A stretch of 64,000 nucleotides of DNA, taken from positions 39,614,745 through 39,678,744 of the forward strand of contig CM075102.1 of NCBI GenBank assembly GCA_037576195.1, written 5' to 3'. Origin of the DNA: Phytoseiulus persimilis (taxonomy: Eukaryota; Arthropoda; Arachnida; Mesostigmata; Phytoseiidae). Shown here piece by piece: positions 35,381 through 46,955 of the stretch. A program made the translations under genes and the position numbers. Under the pieces are notes generated by a model. The model was not told the origin of the DNA, ran no database searches, and saw nothing but the letters and a program-made list of their open reading frames with translations. The first letter of the stretch is position 1, and each line of letters starts with the position of its first letter.

Positions 35381-35747
35381 TCATGACTCCGATGCCCTGT
35401 AGCCGCAGTTAGATTTCCGGTAGCATGGGAGATGAGCCGTATCCGAAGCAGACTGGCGAAATAAGCGACGGACGGCCGTTTGCCCCACAGTGAGGAATTC
35501 GCCTCGAAGATCAGCATATGAGGCTGGGAGGAAGTACATGTTGAGCGGGTAATGTCCCGAAACCCATAAATTACACGGCTTAACTTTTGTTGAATACAAA
35601 CTCTGGCAAACACTGACCCACATCGCCAAATCTCTCAAAAACCCACAGGCCGCGCCAATCGCTGACGTAAGGAACTGGTTCTTCGCTCCTCGGGTACACA
35701 GAGAGTCGGACGTCACCAATATTCCCCGTGATTGTGATCTCTCCTCC
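35381..35747 (-). CDS. Two exons of a minus-strand gene, C-terminal part
   Basis: The upstream exon (from at or before 35747 to 35585) encodes GGEITITGNIGDVRLSVYPR, continues SEEPVPYVSDWRGLWVFERF and leaves after AAC AAA A at a GTTAAG donor. A 61-bp intron ends CTTCCTCCCAG. The final exon (35523-35381) begins SYADLRGEFLTVGQTAVRRL and ends TGA. Phase 1 is kept. The first exon has almost unbroken purine-first codons and reads like a beta-rich domain. Its 5' boundary is unknown because an in-frame TGA lies about five codons upstream. A 112-codon frame at 36187-35849 on the same strand may belong to the same gene. No family recognised. Confidence 0.38.
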
Positions 35748-36649
35748 TCCATCGTCGACTCGTCACTCCGCCGCTGTCATGGAGTTGCATCGCGAAGAAA
35801 AGCGTCGCGGTGAACTTCGTATCATCACACGGGTTCGAGTGAAAAAAGTTACACAGAACGGGGAATAGCGACTCTGGGAATGTTCAGGGGATTCCCCCTG
35901 GAAGCCTGAGAGAGTTTCGACATGATTTTACCCAACCCCTCTCCAGAGCTCTCCCCAAACGAACTCTGAAGACGAAGACGGTCTTCGGAAGGCCCTTCCC
36001 CAGAGAACCTCGGAATCCGAGATGTACGGTCATCTGCATGACCCCATGTGCTTCCACAAAACATCTGACAAATCGTTACGAATCGTTGCAGTATTTTGAT
36101 CTCCTCTCTAGAATTTATAACGTAACGATCTTCTCTCATTTGGACTCGAATCGGCAGGCAGCTCCACATTAGCCTATTGCCACTCAAGCCTCGTTAAAGG
36201 TCTCTAGGGTCTCGGTTCGGACCATCGAATGAGAGGGCGGGTCGGGCGCAGAGGACTCCCTTCCGGCCTTCGAGGAACGTCTGAACCCTGGCGGAAGAAT
36301 CCGGTCGATGATTCAGTCAAAAGGAAACCAGCATATCAATTCTCGTCACAGCTTCCATCAAAACCTTCCCGACAGAAGCTTCCGGCTACCTGTTCAACAC
36401 GCACCGAGGACTCGAGCACACACTCGGGGGAAAATCGGCGGCAACGGAGACGACGACACGCGGTGTCATCAAGACAACAATAGATTCTCCTCCGAAAAGT
36501 TTAACAAGAGTCTCCGGAACGCTCCTTTCGACCATTATAATCAACTCACACTCGCCATGATCGGGCCTCACAATCAGCCTGATTGAGATAGCAAGTCGCA
36601 GAGCCGGGGGAGCGGCTTGCAACTCACCCTCCCCGTAAAAGCCGTGTGT

Positions 36650-37108
36650 TCAGTGATGCGATGATGGCGTCATAGAAAGATTTATGCCCTGCCATGGTGA
36701 CTGTCCGCAACTCTTCCTCTGCCGAAGAGCTTTTCTTTCATTAGGCATAGTCTTATCTTTCTGCCCGGTGGCTTCTGGTACGTCTCTGATTATACGACGA
36801 CACAGAGTGGCGACACAAGCCGCCACGGCACTGCTCTCAGCGCCGTTGCTCCGGATTTTCGCAAGCGGCCATTGCGCCCAGCCAGGCGAGGATCGAACCC
36901 TTCGTCTCTGTCCCTCGATAGGTATAACGCCGATCCCGGACCCTCGCAGATTCAGACAGAACGCGAGCTCAAGGGAATCGAATCTCAACAGTATCAGGAA
37001 ACGTTTGTTGTGGAACCGCTTGCTCCGGGCGAGTTCCGAACTAGATGTTCGAACTCAAACAGAGGAGTCGGCGGTGTGTTTCGAGGAGAAGTTCGGCCGG
37101 CAAAATGA
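36650..37108. other. Overlapping exon-like frames on both strands
   Basis: A minus frame (36988-36650) and a plus frame (36872-37108, containing TERELKGIESQQYQETFVVE) overlap for about 115 bases. Both have good codon periodicity but neither has an ATG. Strand cannot be decided by eye. Confidence 0.25.
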
Positions 37109-38250
37109 AATTTCGAGGAAGTGCTCGGAGAAAAAGAAGTCCCTCAATCGGTCTGCGGTTGAGATGGGGTTGGGGTTGGCGGTGAGTGGGTGAAAACAGA
37201 GGATTCAAAACCGGAACGGGAGAGTAATCCTCTCAGAAGTGATCCCGTTCAAACGGTGACACCCATCCTTTCGTAATCCTCTTGCGGTCGACGCAAAGCG
37301 AACCCTTCGAGTTCCCTGAGTTGTTTCGCTTCGAGGAAACCCGTCTGATGCTCTATCGAGAGTTTCAAGTCGAAGTCCGGGTCCCGTTCGGACTGCTTCT
37401 CATCCCGGCATTGAGGCGAGCATCTCGGCGGGGCTGGCCATCCACCGATAGCATGTACCAACAAGCCATTGTGAACATGATTAGGTGCTGAAAATAGATC
37501 TCCTCTACTATCGGCTCTCGAGAAAAAATGCGACAGCGGCACGTGTCGAACACGCGCCGCTCTTCTATTCTCGCCCTGCTCGTTTAGGCGCCAGACATCC
37601 AGGACCTGGTTTCCTGGCGTTTCCCTCAAGGTGCTCCCCCATGATCGCACGGCGTTCCCACGCAGTGGTCCTCAGCGGCTCGCACTTTCTCCAGCCGTTC
37701 TTGGCCTCCCCGATTGAGATGCTTGCTTCTGTTATCGCGCTCCCGGGTTCTCGGCTACTATTTTTCGCGATAACGCACTTTGTTAACCTGCAACTTCCTT
37801 GCTGCCGGCTGCAGTAAGTGAACGAATCGTCCTTCGTGAGAGCTCGATATAATTGAGTTCGCGCAGCGCCTTCAAGACGGGCGCAACTTGCCCACAGCGA
37901 TAGCGACTGCCCGAACAGAGATAACGGATTATTTCACTTCTCGACCCGCCGTGCATTTGTGCAAACTCCCTAGAAGCCGCGTTCGTGAATAAAAATCTCT
38001 TTCAAATTTGAGCGTTGGAACCATCCGTCGTGGTTTGGACCCGCGTCGTTGGAAACTATTCCCGACCATCGGTTTGCTGATGGTCGAAGAGACGGTTTCG
38101 GGACCCGTACATGAACTCGACGAAAATGAGGAGCTGGCGACAGAGTCCGTTCCATAGATTGGGGCTCTTCTCCTCCGCTATGCAGGTCCTGCGAATCGAA
38201 ATTAATGGATGCGTTGAATAAATGACGACAGTGAGGAAAGGGACGTCAAG

Positions 38251-38526
38251 ATGAGGAGCAGGTTGATGTTCCGCCAGTTGACGGCACGGTTGACCGACAA
38301 GAGAAGCGCGATCCAGATTGAGAAGGAGGCAGACGACGAAGCTTCCTCTCGTTCCGATTTGCGAACGGTGTCCTGGGAGGATAGGTTAGCGGGACTGACT
38401 TGCGAACGGATCCGAAGACGAGTCCTAATCTCGTTCCTCGCAGCAGCCGCTCTCATCTGGGTTGTTGTTGATGTTGCTGTTGTTCTTCGGATCGAAGGGG
38501 GTCGTATCGAGGCTCACGGAGAGTAG
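38251..38526 (+). CDS. Membrane protein candidate with C-terminal anchor, 91 residues
   Basis: ATG at 38251 opens a 91-residue frame: MRSRLMFRQLTARLTDKRSA, then an acidic segment (EKEADDEASSRSDL). A single long hydrophobic segment VLISFLAAAALIWVVVDVAV follows near residues 59-80, with a short tail RIEGGRIEAHGE before TAG. A soluble N-terminus with one hydrophobic segment close to the C-terminus is the layout of tail-anchored proteins. Flanking Arg residues (RIRRR) precede the segment, consistent with a cytosolic N-terminus by the positive-inside rule. Codons are purine-first; the anchor is built from GTT-rich codons. A minus-strand frame overlaps it. No family recognised. Confidence 0.4.
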   Translation: MRSRLMFRQLTARLTDKRSAIQIEKEADDEASSRSDLRTVSWEDRLAGLTCERIRRRVLISFLAAAALIWVVVDVAVVLRIEGGRIEAHGE

Positions 38527-38902
38527 GATGGAGAGGGGCCAAGTTGGTGAGCGATCTGTCAGTTGCGATACTCGTTGTGCCTTTTGATTAGTTGGCCGAG
38601 GCTCACTTGCGATCCGACTGCCTATCCAGTTCTGACCGGATCCACGCTAGCTCGCTCGATGTGTGAGCGAACTGGCGAGAGCTGTGCAGCTGAGAAGACG
38701 AAAGCCAATGGTGGGGAAAAAGAAAGGCTTTCCTAGATGCTCCTTCCGCCGCGGCTGATGGTGTTCGTAGTGGAGGCATTGGCTTCTGCTGAGGAGAATC
38801 GATCCGCCCAGGAGGTTCGGCGGCAGGGTGGCGAGTGAGGAGAAGGCTGACGGTTCGGGATCGCGCCACGTCGCCCCTGACCTCCTCCACAAAGTCCGGT
38901 TT

Positions 38903-38914
38903 CCCCCCCCCCCC
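38903..38914. repeat. Poly-C run of 12
   Basis: Twelve C in a row after CCGGTTT; on the minus strand this is poly-G. Confidence 0.9.
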
Positions 38915-39223
38915 GCTGGCAGCTTCGATCGCATGCGGGGCACTGTTGCGGGGCGAAGACGACCGCGGAATCAAGCGCGAGAGAAAAAAGAAAAGAATAT
39001 AGAACGAGCTGCTGATGAGATGAACGACTTTCTTGTTATTTACGGAGGTTAGTAGCGGCGACGAAGACTGATAGCCACTTCCCGTCGCCTCCCTCCACCG
39101 ATTCTCCCTCTTCCACCCGGTATGAAGGTTTGAAACCATGTTTGTTAGCAAATAGTGAATTCGTGGACTCCGGGAGGTGACGCGACCGCTTACGAGGCTG
39201 TTAGAGCTCGCAGTTAGTTTGTC

Positions 39224-39658
39224 CTACGTCGAGTGGATCGGGGATGGCACCATCCCGTCCCACCGAGCGGCGATGCCTCTGACGTGAAGAGCGCTCTTCT
39301 GAGACTCGCTGGCGTCCCGAGCAGCGTTCGTTTCGCTGCGAGCCGAGAGGCCGTAGAAGCGAGTTTGAAAAATGCGCCCGCCGCTCGACGCCAAAACGGT
39401 CGAACGGGGCTGGCCGGCACCGACGGAGGGAGTCGGGACCGCGAGTTGCAACGCGCGGCGAACCTTGAGCAGCGGGCGGGCGAGTGAGCGGGCGGGCGCG
39501 AAGACAGGCAGAGAGCGATGACGAATGCTGAGTTCCTTCTTCTCCGTCAGACGCTCATCTCTCAACAACGACCCTTTGCCCATGCTTCCACCAGGCGCCT
39601 CCAAGACATCCTTGGTCGCAGCTACTCGTTGCCACGTCATGATGAATACTGCTAACAC
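39224..39658 (-). CDS. 144-codon open frame antisense to 39525-40007, doubtful
   Basis: The frame has an internal ATG seven codons in (MTWQRVAATKDVLEAPGGSM) and ends TAG at 39224. Its Arg/Ser/Ala-rich, acid-poor middle part resembles a mitochondrial presequence in composition. The plus-strand frame at 39233-39487 lies in register opposite, and the stronger plus ORF starts at 39525, so this is the weaker reading. Confidence 0.22.
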   Translation of the reverse strand: MLAVFIMTWQRVAATKDVLEAPGGSMGKGSLLRDERLTEKKELSIRHRSLPVFAPARSLARPLLKVRRALQLAVPTPSVGAGQPRSTVLASSGGRIFQTRFYGLSARSETNAARDASESQKSALHVRGIAARWDGMVPSPIHST

Positions 39659-40007
39659 TCAGATCAGGCGGCTCATCGAAGACGGCGATCGTTGTGACTG
39701 CACCCTCTGTTCGGAGCACTTCCAGCCGCGTTCTAGGAGCGTATCGATCCGGCATCTAGAGACAGGTCACTCCTACTCTTATGGAAAGTCGCATGGTCGC
39801 TGGTTATATCTTTCCCAAGCGGGAAAACAAGCGGGTCGTCAAGAGTGCCGCTTGGAGACGCCCTCTAGGCTGGGGAGCGACGGGATGAAGACGCAGTTTT
39901 CGCGGGGAGAGAGGAAACGAACGGAGAAAAACGTCGAAGTGAAACACATTTCGGTATCCTCACAAAACTTTCATTTAGGGGACGGGGCCGTCGGTCGGGG
40001 GCAATGA
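39525..40007 (+). CDS. Single ORF, 160 residues, with Cys/His cluster
   Basis: ATG at 39525 opens a 160-residue frame beginning MLSSFFSVRRSSLNNDPLPM and ending TGA at 40007. Residues 44-70 read NTANTQIRRLIEDGDRCDCT, then LCSEHFQPRS. The CDCTLC cluster with nearby His residues (SEHF, IRHLETGH) could bind zinc, but the spacing matches no classical finger I know. The C-terminal third is basic and polar (SRGERKRTEKNVEVKHISV). Purine-first periodicity holds almost throughout, and the long intact frame with a true ATG makes this one of the better single-exon candidates. Confidence 0.42.
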   Translation: MLSSFFSVRRSSLNNDPLPMLPPGASKTSLVAATRCHVMMNTANTQIRRLIEDGDRCDCTLCSEHFQPRSRSVSIRHLETGHSYSYGKSHGRWLYLSQAGKQAGRQECRLETPSRLGSDGMKTQFSRGERKRTEKNVEVKHISVSSQNFHLGDGAVGRGQ

Positions 40008-41242
40008 AAGCTATTTTTACATTTCTAACGGAGCGGCACACCAACCCCAGCTATGACTTCGGCGGCAGGCACCGTTTCCAACGAGGTTGAGGGGCAAGCC
40101 CTGCTTGAACTAAAAGGCGAGACGACAACCTCGAGATAAAAATCCCATGCTGCGCCACTTCCTCTCCTCTCGGCCGGTGCCCTATCCCCGACGCGACCCC
40201 GCGAGCTCGGAAGAGGAAGCGTTTCCGCCCTAGTCGTCCCTCGCTCCTCAAAAATCGCCACGCGCGAGTCATCCACCTGCTGGCGGTCAGTGCAGCAACG
40301 AATCGACATTGAGTTCGATAAAACGGCGCGAAGTCCACTGAGCCGCGAAGTTCGCTGTGGAAGCGGCGATGACTCCATCGCGTTCATCCGTTGACTGTTG
40401 ACAGCCAGCAGGTTGGTCGATGGCTTGACACAGGAGAAATCAGAGCCATGGAACCGATCTGCGTATCTTAAGAAGGAAGCGCGGATTATTCCCGAGACAA
40501 AGGCCGCAATCACCAGCGCATGATCGATCGTCGCACAGTACCGACAGCGGCACAGTTAAACGACCAATGAAATCCAAAGTTAGTAGCCTCGCGTGACGCT
40601 TGGTTATATGACTCCGGAGCCGACGAATTCCGACACCGATCCGCGAGCTGTCTCAGTCTGCAATATGCCATCTTGAAATTAAGCTGTTCGGCGATGGTGA
40701 TGGCTTTCATGGTGCTGAGATGATGCTGCTGCCCGTCACACAAAGTATATCGGCGTCGACGGCTGATTGGAACCTGTTTACTGGCGTTCAAAAGTTGCTC
40801 AACGGACTTGACGGACTGTCAATGGTAGAAATCCTCTTTGTCGTCTTTCTCGCTGTTGTTGTTGTTTCTATAATAGATGATTTTGTAACTTCGTAGAATA
40901 ATTATAGCGGTGCGTCATCGACGTCAGCGTAGTCGATGAGACCGCCGCGCCGGCTGTGCGGTAAGGCAGATGCTGCTTCGAATCGCTTTCGCATCCGCAT
41001 ACTTACGATACGGATAAAAGAAAGGCGAGGAAGCGGCAGCAATGCAATGTACGACCTGAATGCATTTTGAACACACCCGTGTTGGGCCAGATTAATTTTT
41101 GAAATATTTCAACGAAGCCGCTTCATCGATTCGGTGTTCGACAAAAATCTGGTCCCTTTGTGAGTGGCATCGAGATTGGGCTTTCGCTTTCATTCGAGGG
41201 CATGGGTCGGATGAAGATTCACTGCTTCTCGTCACTTCTCAG

Positions 41243-41749
41243 CCCTGATTTGGACCGAGAGCGACAACAAGGTGGAATCTGTCTCGTTTCACGACATTCC
41301 TCTATCAATCCACGACCTCGCCGTCTCGGGAAGTCTGAGTCTAACCTCTGCTAAGAGTCCTCCAAAAACTGCATCGAAGCCATCCGAGACGGAAGAGTTC
41401 GGTTGCCCCGTGATTGTTCAGAGAGCCCGTGGCCCGTTGAACGCATCGAAGCGGCGAATTCCTCGATTGCTGTGCTCTCAGTTTCTCGCTTTCTTGCTTT
41501 CGGTGTCGTTATATTCAGGCCGTCGTGTCGGCCGTGGTCTCGATTCTGTCGAGCCTTGGAACGTGTCTCACAAAAAGAACGGAGAGGCACTCTCGTTCGA
41601 TCTGCTTGTTCTCTCCCCCAAAGAGCCAAAAGATGCCAATGAAGAGGTAAGCAGGGCGAGCGTTCCATCGCTAGCGTGTTCCTGCGCAGCAACCTTCTCA
41701 AGCTGTGCGAAGAGGCACAGTAATATTCCGCGGATTCCATCACATCTAG
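41243..41749 (+). CDS. 404-nt exon plus short terminal exon, unknown protein
   Basis: After TCACTTCTCAG the frame LIWTESDNKVESVSFHDIPL stays open 134 codons to GAG/GTAAGC at 41646. It includes a hydrophobic segment RLLCSQFLAFLLSVSLYS and ends LVLSPKEPKDANEE. A 43-bp intron ending TTCCTGCGCAG would lead to a last exon (QPSQAVRRGTVIFRGFHHI) with TAG near 41749. Without splicing the frame runs on to TAA at 41911-41913. An AATAAA follows at about 41890. The entry phase needs one base from an upstream exon, for which a GTGAGT near 41160 is a possible donor. No family recognised. Confidence 0.4.
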
Positions 41750-42319
41750 CAGTTGGATGCTTTAGTTTGGGTTTGTTTCCTGGACGATCGCGAAACAAGT
41801 TCAACATTGGTTTCGGGAAGCAACCGACGTCCGCCGACGGACTTCCCACGGGTCTTGAAAGTCCCGCCACTATATGGCAAATGCTCTTAACAATAAAAAT
41901 AATAACGTCGTAAGCTCGTTCTTGGAGTAAATCTCGATACAACCAAATTATACCGTCTCGAAGGCTACATGGCTCGCATTCGAAGCCTTCCAGAGACGGA
42001 TTAGACATCGTTCGTATTTTTATCGCGTGAATTCCGTCTTTATCACTCCCGCCAATATCATTATGGAAGCGGCAATATACCGGTAGACAACTATTCTTCT
42101 GCGTAGTCTATTCTTTCTGTGCACTTGGTTCTCTGGGGCGAATTCAATTTGTATTCGACCAGAAACTCATATCTACAAAGTACTGCAGCTGGCACTGGAT
42201 AGACTTTAATCAACCGATGGGCAGGTGACCTTCAAGGCACACCGGAAGATGGATGGATCTTTTCTTATACAGACACACTGACAGGGGTACACATCAACGA
42301 GCCTTATGAACAACAAAGG

Positions 42320-42535
42320 TTAGATATCGCGTTCCGGTGCAGTCTGCTCCAAGATATTGTTTGTGAGGAAACTGGAATAGAATCTAATGAGCCCGAGGCT
42401 AATGGACGATGAGGTTTCTATTATCTCGAGGACCGACGACAACGAAGAGAGGGACGTCCGGGAATCGTGAGATGCAATGCAGAGACGGAACAAGAGAACG
42501 ACTCGGGCTTCCAGGGTCGGAGATCCCAAGGACAT
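42320..42535 (-). CDS. Small ORF, 71 residues
   Basis: ATG at 42535 opens MSLGSPTLEARVVLLFRLCI and ends TAA at 42320. It is Ser/Leu-rich with moderate periodicity and could be chance. Confidence 0.22.
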   Translation of the reverse strand: MSLGSPTLEARVVLLFRLCIASHDSRTSLSSLSSVLEIIETSSSISLGLIRFYSSFLTNNILEQTAPERDI

Positions 42536-44117
42536 TGCGAGTCCGCATCCTATGATGGAACATGTGACGAGGCGCCTCGGCAGAGGGATAACCGCTATGG
42601 ATGCTGGCAGTTAGACCAAACTTGGAAGCTAGATCACGCGGGCACCTCATTCAATGACAACTCCTCTGAGCGTTCGAGAGCCTACACAGCAAATCTGGAA
42701 GTCCGAAACAGAAGATTAGAATTGTCATGAACCCATTGAGCAAGGTCAAAACCGAAGAGAGAGTCATTCCAGAGAACCAGATCGCAACACACACGTTTCT
42801 TTCTCGTTCCACCCCTTCCCCGATCACACAGTCATACCGGAATGCCGTCGGACCTGTAATCCACTCGGAGCAATGAGATGGAGAACTTTGTTGAGGAAAA
42901 ATACGAAGTTTAAGAGAATCTTCTCTTTACAGGTATGTTCACAGAAGAGTGGCTTATAGAAGAGCACTAATTTCGAACGAAAATAAACTCCTGAGAGACC
43001 TGACGCACCCTTGAGAGGATCACACGAGCAATGTGGTGAGCTTAATGGACTCCGGCGACGACGAAATTCCAGCCTCCAGGTGTATTCCTGTAAGAGAGTT
43101 TCACGAGTCTGCATCGGAAGCTGCGTGGATCCGCAAATACCGACTGTATTTTTCCATTTCGAGGGTTCAGAATTGAGGAGGAAATTGTGAACGGCCTCTG
43201 TCCTAATGAGAACGGCTGGTCAGCAAGGGACTCCCAAGATCGCAAATGGTATCGGACACAATTTGTTACAACCGAATCACTTAAATTCTCCTCCCTCCCA
43301 GCTTTTCCGTCCTCGTTTTTCTCTTCCCTGCGCCTTCTTGCTCGAGCTCCTCGGTGATGGCTGGACTCGTTGGAGTCCACTGAGCGCACAAGAACCTCTT
43401 GTGCTCGTGCCTCAAAACCCCGCATTCATTCCATTTCGAAGCCGCTCGTAGGGCTCGCATCGCTGCTGCCCAAGACCGGGTTTTGCAAGAGGGCCACAGG
43501 ATAGAAATTCTCGGGGCGGGCGAGCGCTGTGAGCCCCTCTCCCCCTCTTTCTGGGCCCCCGAGGGAGCTTCGAGTTTGAAATGATTTTTTCCTCAACTTA
43601 ATGACGAAGATGAAACTTTGAATTAGATAAACACGATTTCCTCTCGCTCAACCCTCGAGCTGCAGCTCTTCTCTTCGTGTATTCGCGCGCCTCAGCTCTC
43701 GGCATCATCGTCCTCCCCGACTGAATGCCCCTGGGCTGTACATCCCGCGCCAGGAAACAGAGACCGAGGACAGGCCGAGAGCAGCTCTCGAACAAGCTAG
43801 TCCAGCCGCGATTCCTCAACTTGCGCTGCTCCCCTTGGATCGAGCATCTCATGCGCAGATCAAACAAATGAAAGTTAGGATTCCATTCCGCGCTCCATCC
43901 GGAGTTCGAAGGATTCGCGGAGATCTCTTGTTCAAGCTTCCTCCGGCTGGTGAAGTCGGCTGATTCGTCGCAGACAAGCAGGAAAAAAAACATCGTGCAT
44001 AATAGGTTGTTCGATCTGGTTCGGGTAAGTAGCCGGGACGCGACGACCAGAGAGGCCGGTCGGTGGTCCGTACGATTCCATTATCGCCACGCTGGCGGGT
44101 GGCAATATAGAAGCTCT
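42536..44117. other. No gene assigned
   Basis: A polar plus frame at 42467-42730 and several minus frames occur without clear start or splice context. Confidence 0.4.
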
Positions 44118-44513
44118 TTATACGCTCGTAAAGTGTTTCAATGGACTAGTTGTGAGACTCTGGGGAGCGGAGAAAACTGCTGCTGCATACATCCCGCTTG
44201 GGCGCTGGTGTTTGTTGCTCGGTCGACTACATTTCTCCCTAAATCGTACGATGCCGATGTTGTGCAGCCCGTCGCAAGGCGAAAAACAGCAACTGGTCGA
44301 CATTTTGGAACTGCAAGCGGAAATATGCGTTTTTTCGTAGTTTGTGCTTCGGTCAGAATAGTGCTCGTCATAGCAGATCTCAACGTCCTCCGGTAGAGTA
44401 GCGTGCAGCCCGGGAGTTTTTCTCGCGCCGCTGCGGCTCAAAAACGGATACCCTGGGGGCTGGCTCGTGATACTGCTTTCAGAAAGCTTTTCAGGGATCG
44501 ACACCTGATTCAC
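44118..44513 (-). CDS. Exon-like frame of 131 codons
   Basis: A frame entering near CTGTGAATCAG at 44507 reads VSIPEKLSESSITSQPPGYP, then LPEDVEICYDEHYSDRSTNY, with eight or more cysteines/histidines further on (SACSSKMSTSCCFSPCDG), to TAA at 44118. Purine-first codons run throughout. A second minus frame at 44369-44138, ATG-started (MTSTILTEAQTTKKR), overlaps it, so the frame is not secure. It would be a terminal exon. Confidence 0.33.
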   Translation of the reverse strand: MNQVSIPEKLSESSITSQPPGYPFLSRSGARKTPGLHATLPEDVEICYDEHYSDRSTNYEKTHISACSSKMSTSCCFSPCDGLHNIGIVRFREKCSRPSNKHQRPSGMYAAAVFSAPQSLTTSPLKHFTSV

Positions 44514-44606
44514 AGCCCCCGTAGAGCTCCCAGGTGATGAAGGAGAAGGGGACGCGAGCTGTAGAAGGGAGGGATTTTCAAGGGAGTGATAACTGCCATT
44601 GGTTAG

Positions 44607-44892
44607 CCTTTTGGCTCAAACGAGTGCGAGCGCCCACCTGGGACTCGTTAACGCTAACGAGGGATATTTGTTTACGACATTTCTGTGCTCAGGCTCCGTG
44701 CAGCCATATAGACCTCGCGAATTAACTGAACTCAAGCCTCAGTTTTTCGAGCCTCGAGAGTTCGCTCCACCACTCGAACCTGACTCCGGAGTTGAGCTCA
44801 CACTAATCGCCCCTCCAACCGGTTTCCTTGAATCCCCTGTCGACCATCCTCGAACCCCCGGTCGGAATCCTCACGACGCGGAAGTAACCTGA
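44607..44892 (+). CDS. Exon-like frame of about 95 codons
   Basis: After CCATTGGTTAG the frame runs LLAQTSASAHLGLVNANEGY, TTFLCSGSVQPYRPRELTEL and FAPPLEPDSGVELTLIAPPT to TGA at 44892. It is rich in Glu, Pro and Leu with strong periodicity. A GTAACC just before the stop might be a donor. Start exon not found. It is convergent with the minus frame at 44513-44118. Confidence 0.35.
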
Positions 44893-45114
44893 CTAGTGAG
44901 TCTGAGATCGATCGAAATAACTTGCATGAAGCTCTCTGAGAAAGAGACCAGGCTCCCACGTAGTCACTTGATAGAATACGAGCGTCGAAGCCCTGATATC
45001 CTCATGGTTCATGGCTCTCACGAGGAATTCCTTCATCTTTACGTGGTCCTAATAGATTGACGGAAATTCGGTATCCTTTGAGAGTCCCCAAGGAGGACAA
45101 GACTACTCGAACTA

Positions 45115-45570
45115 ATGGTTCCTACCATTAACACTGACATCTCGGCCATAGAAGGCCGGCAAGGCGGGCGGGCCGAGGGACACTTGACGACTTCTGTAGT
45201 GGACGTTCAAGTTGGCATGGCAAGACGTTGGCTTCTGACTCGCGTTTCTTCCTCACTAGAGAATTTGCTCAATATCCACAAGAGAGACGGTCCACCGGGG
45301 CTCAGGAAAATCACAACTGAGGCAAGAATATCGGACCAGACTGACCTTCTCAGTGAGAGTGATGACTCCGCCATGATTGGGAGCCGGTCGACTGTTTTCA
45401 GGATGGTTTCAAGGACCTCCAGTTTCAATCGGTGGTGGACAGCGAGCAGCGAACGATACCGCCGAGCCATAGACGTGAGTTTGGCTCCACAGGACCGCGG
45501 GTTCTATCGTCCGCAGATCAATCAATCACTCAATCAAAAGTGGAGCTCACCGAAACGTGCCCCGAATTAA
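45115..45570 (+). CDS. First coding exon and short second exon, up to 151 residues
   Basis: ATG at 45115, the first Met after an in-frame TGA 13 codons upstream, opens MVPTINTDISAIEGRQGGRA. The exon continues for 120 codons through LENLLNIHKRDGPPGLRKIT and SDQTDLLSESDDSAMIGSRS to ATA GAC/GTGAGT at 45474, a consensus donor. A 42-bp intron ending CGTCCGCAG keeps the frame, with TAA at 45568-45570. Unspliced, the same frame also stays open, giving 151 residues. A distal exon at 45710-45951 (Gly/Thr-rich, after GTTGTTAG) may be alternative. No domain recognised; the acidic Ser-rich patch could be a phosphorylation region by composition only. Confidence 0.42.
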   Translation: MVPTINTDISAIEGRQGGRAEGHLTTSVVDVQVGMARRWLLTRVSSSLENLLNIHKRDGPPGLRKITTEARISDQTDLLSESDDSAMIGSRSTVFRMVSRTSSFNRWWTASSERYRRAIDVSLAPQDRGFYRPQINQSLNQKWSSPKRAPN

Positions 45571-46955
45571 TCGTTTCGAGAGAAAGAAGCGCCGCACATC
45601 CCCGGAATGACAACAACTACACTCGGGAAGGCTTTGGTCGTCAGCCCGCCACCCTCACAACGATCTCCAAGACTCAACTCGAAGAGAGGGAATTAATGCC
45701 TGTTGTTAGGACGTCGAGGCGGAACCGCGTTTGTGGGAGGACTGAATGGGAAAACTCAATATTTTCCAACAGTCACGTACGCGACGAACGCGCACTCCGA
45801 TTCTTCAAAAGAGAGAGTTAGGAAAGGAGCCAGCGGCATCAGTTGTGGAGGGTTGGCGGGGCCTACAATCAGTTCGAGCTCCTCCCGGATATCTGAATCG
45901 GTGGAAACCTTCTCTCGGGGTTTGAGTTCGGAAATCTCAATCCAAGAATGAGCATTTCGGGAGGTAAGATCCCGGGAACTGCAAATATTCGACTTTTAGT
46001 TGAAATTGTTCGAGTCCCATTGTCCAGCTATTTCTCGGCCGCCGCGAGGAACTCTCCGAACCGTTCTCTCCAGTCGCTTGCCTCCGGAGCGCTCGGGCAT
46101 CGATGCATACGAGGTATATACGGATGGCTGCATGGGGGCTACGGCTCCAGGCTCTTCTTGGCCAGGGCTGGGAGGGAGGGACCGACCCTCGTGTGAGAAA
46201 ACCCGAAAAGCTTGTCAACCGATGCGGAGATATTGGTGCTGAATGTCAGAGATGCTTTTTGAAGAATTCAAGAATCGTCCCCATCCAAGACTTGAAAGAC
46301 TCCCTTCCTCTTTTTTCGTGGCTTTCGGAAGAAGAGGGAACGAAAACAATTTTCCTCCACGAACCCGTATTCAATGTTGCACTCAGGTGGCCTGGTGCTG
46401 GAGGTCCATGAAAACGAGCTTGCGTCAAGCTATCAGGAAGTCCTTCGAGTAATCAGCGATGTCCATTCGTCATGAAAGGTATTGGCAGCGTGGCTCCGAA
46501 TCATTCGGAAAACAGGATCATCGTAGATAGAGGATATAGCTTATTCCCCCCCGGGCGGAGGCAAGATGGAAATATTTCGGCTCGTGGCTGGGAATTCAGA
46601 ATCAGCCGAGTTGTCGCTCGTGAGGGCTAAAAGGTGAAAACTCAGCACGAGCAGACAGGCTTTGGAGCTTGGTTGGAACACGATCCTGGTTGGGTTTTTC
46701 GAGGTTTTTTTCGTGGTCTCCTCTGAAACTTTCCTACCGAAACTCGGGAATCCAGAATGACGGGCCCGACGCTGTTAGGCTGTCCAATCGGACTCGCGAC
46801 GATGTCTCTTACGTTCGCAACGAAGCCGATGTCAGAGTTCCGGTAACATCTCTCCGCGACCAGTCTCGAGTCTACGATGATCAGACAAACGGATGCATAT
46901 GACGGCTTTCGAAACGATCCCTACCATCGCGAACACCGACATCAGACGACCGGAT

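Noticed and set aside
36870..36960. GGTTCGATCC on the minus strand as a tRNA T-arm
   Set aside because: The flanking bases do not pair as a T-stem, and no cloverleaf can be formed.
38603..39151. 182-codon minus-strand ORF
   Set aside because: It crosses a poly-G run, is Ser/Pro/Arg-rich, and has no splice context.
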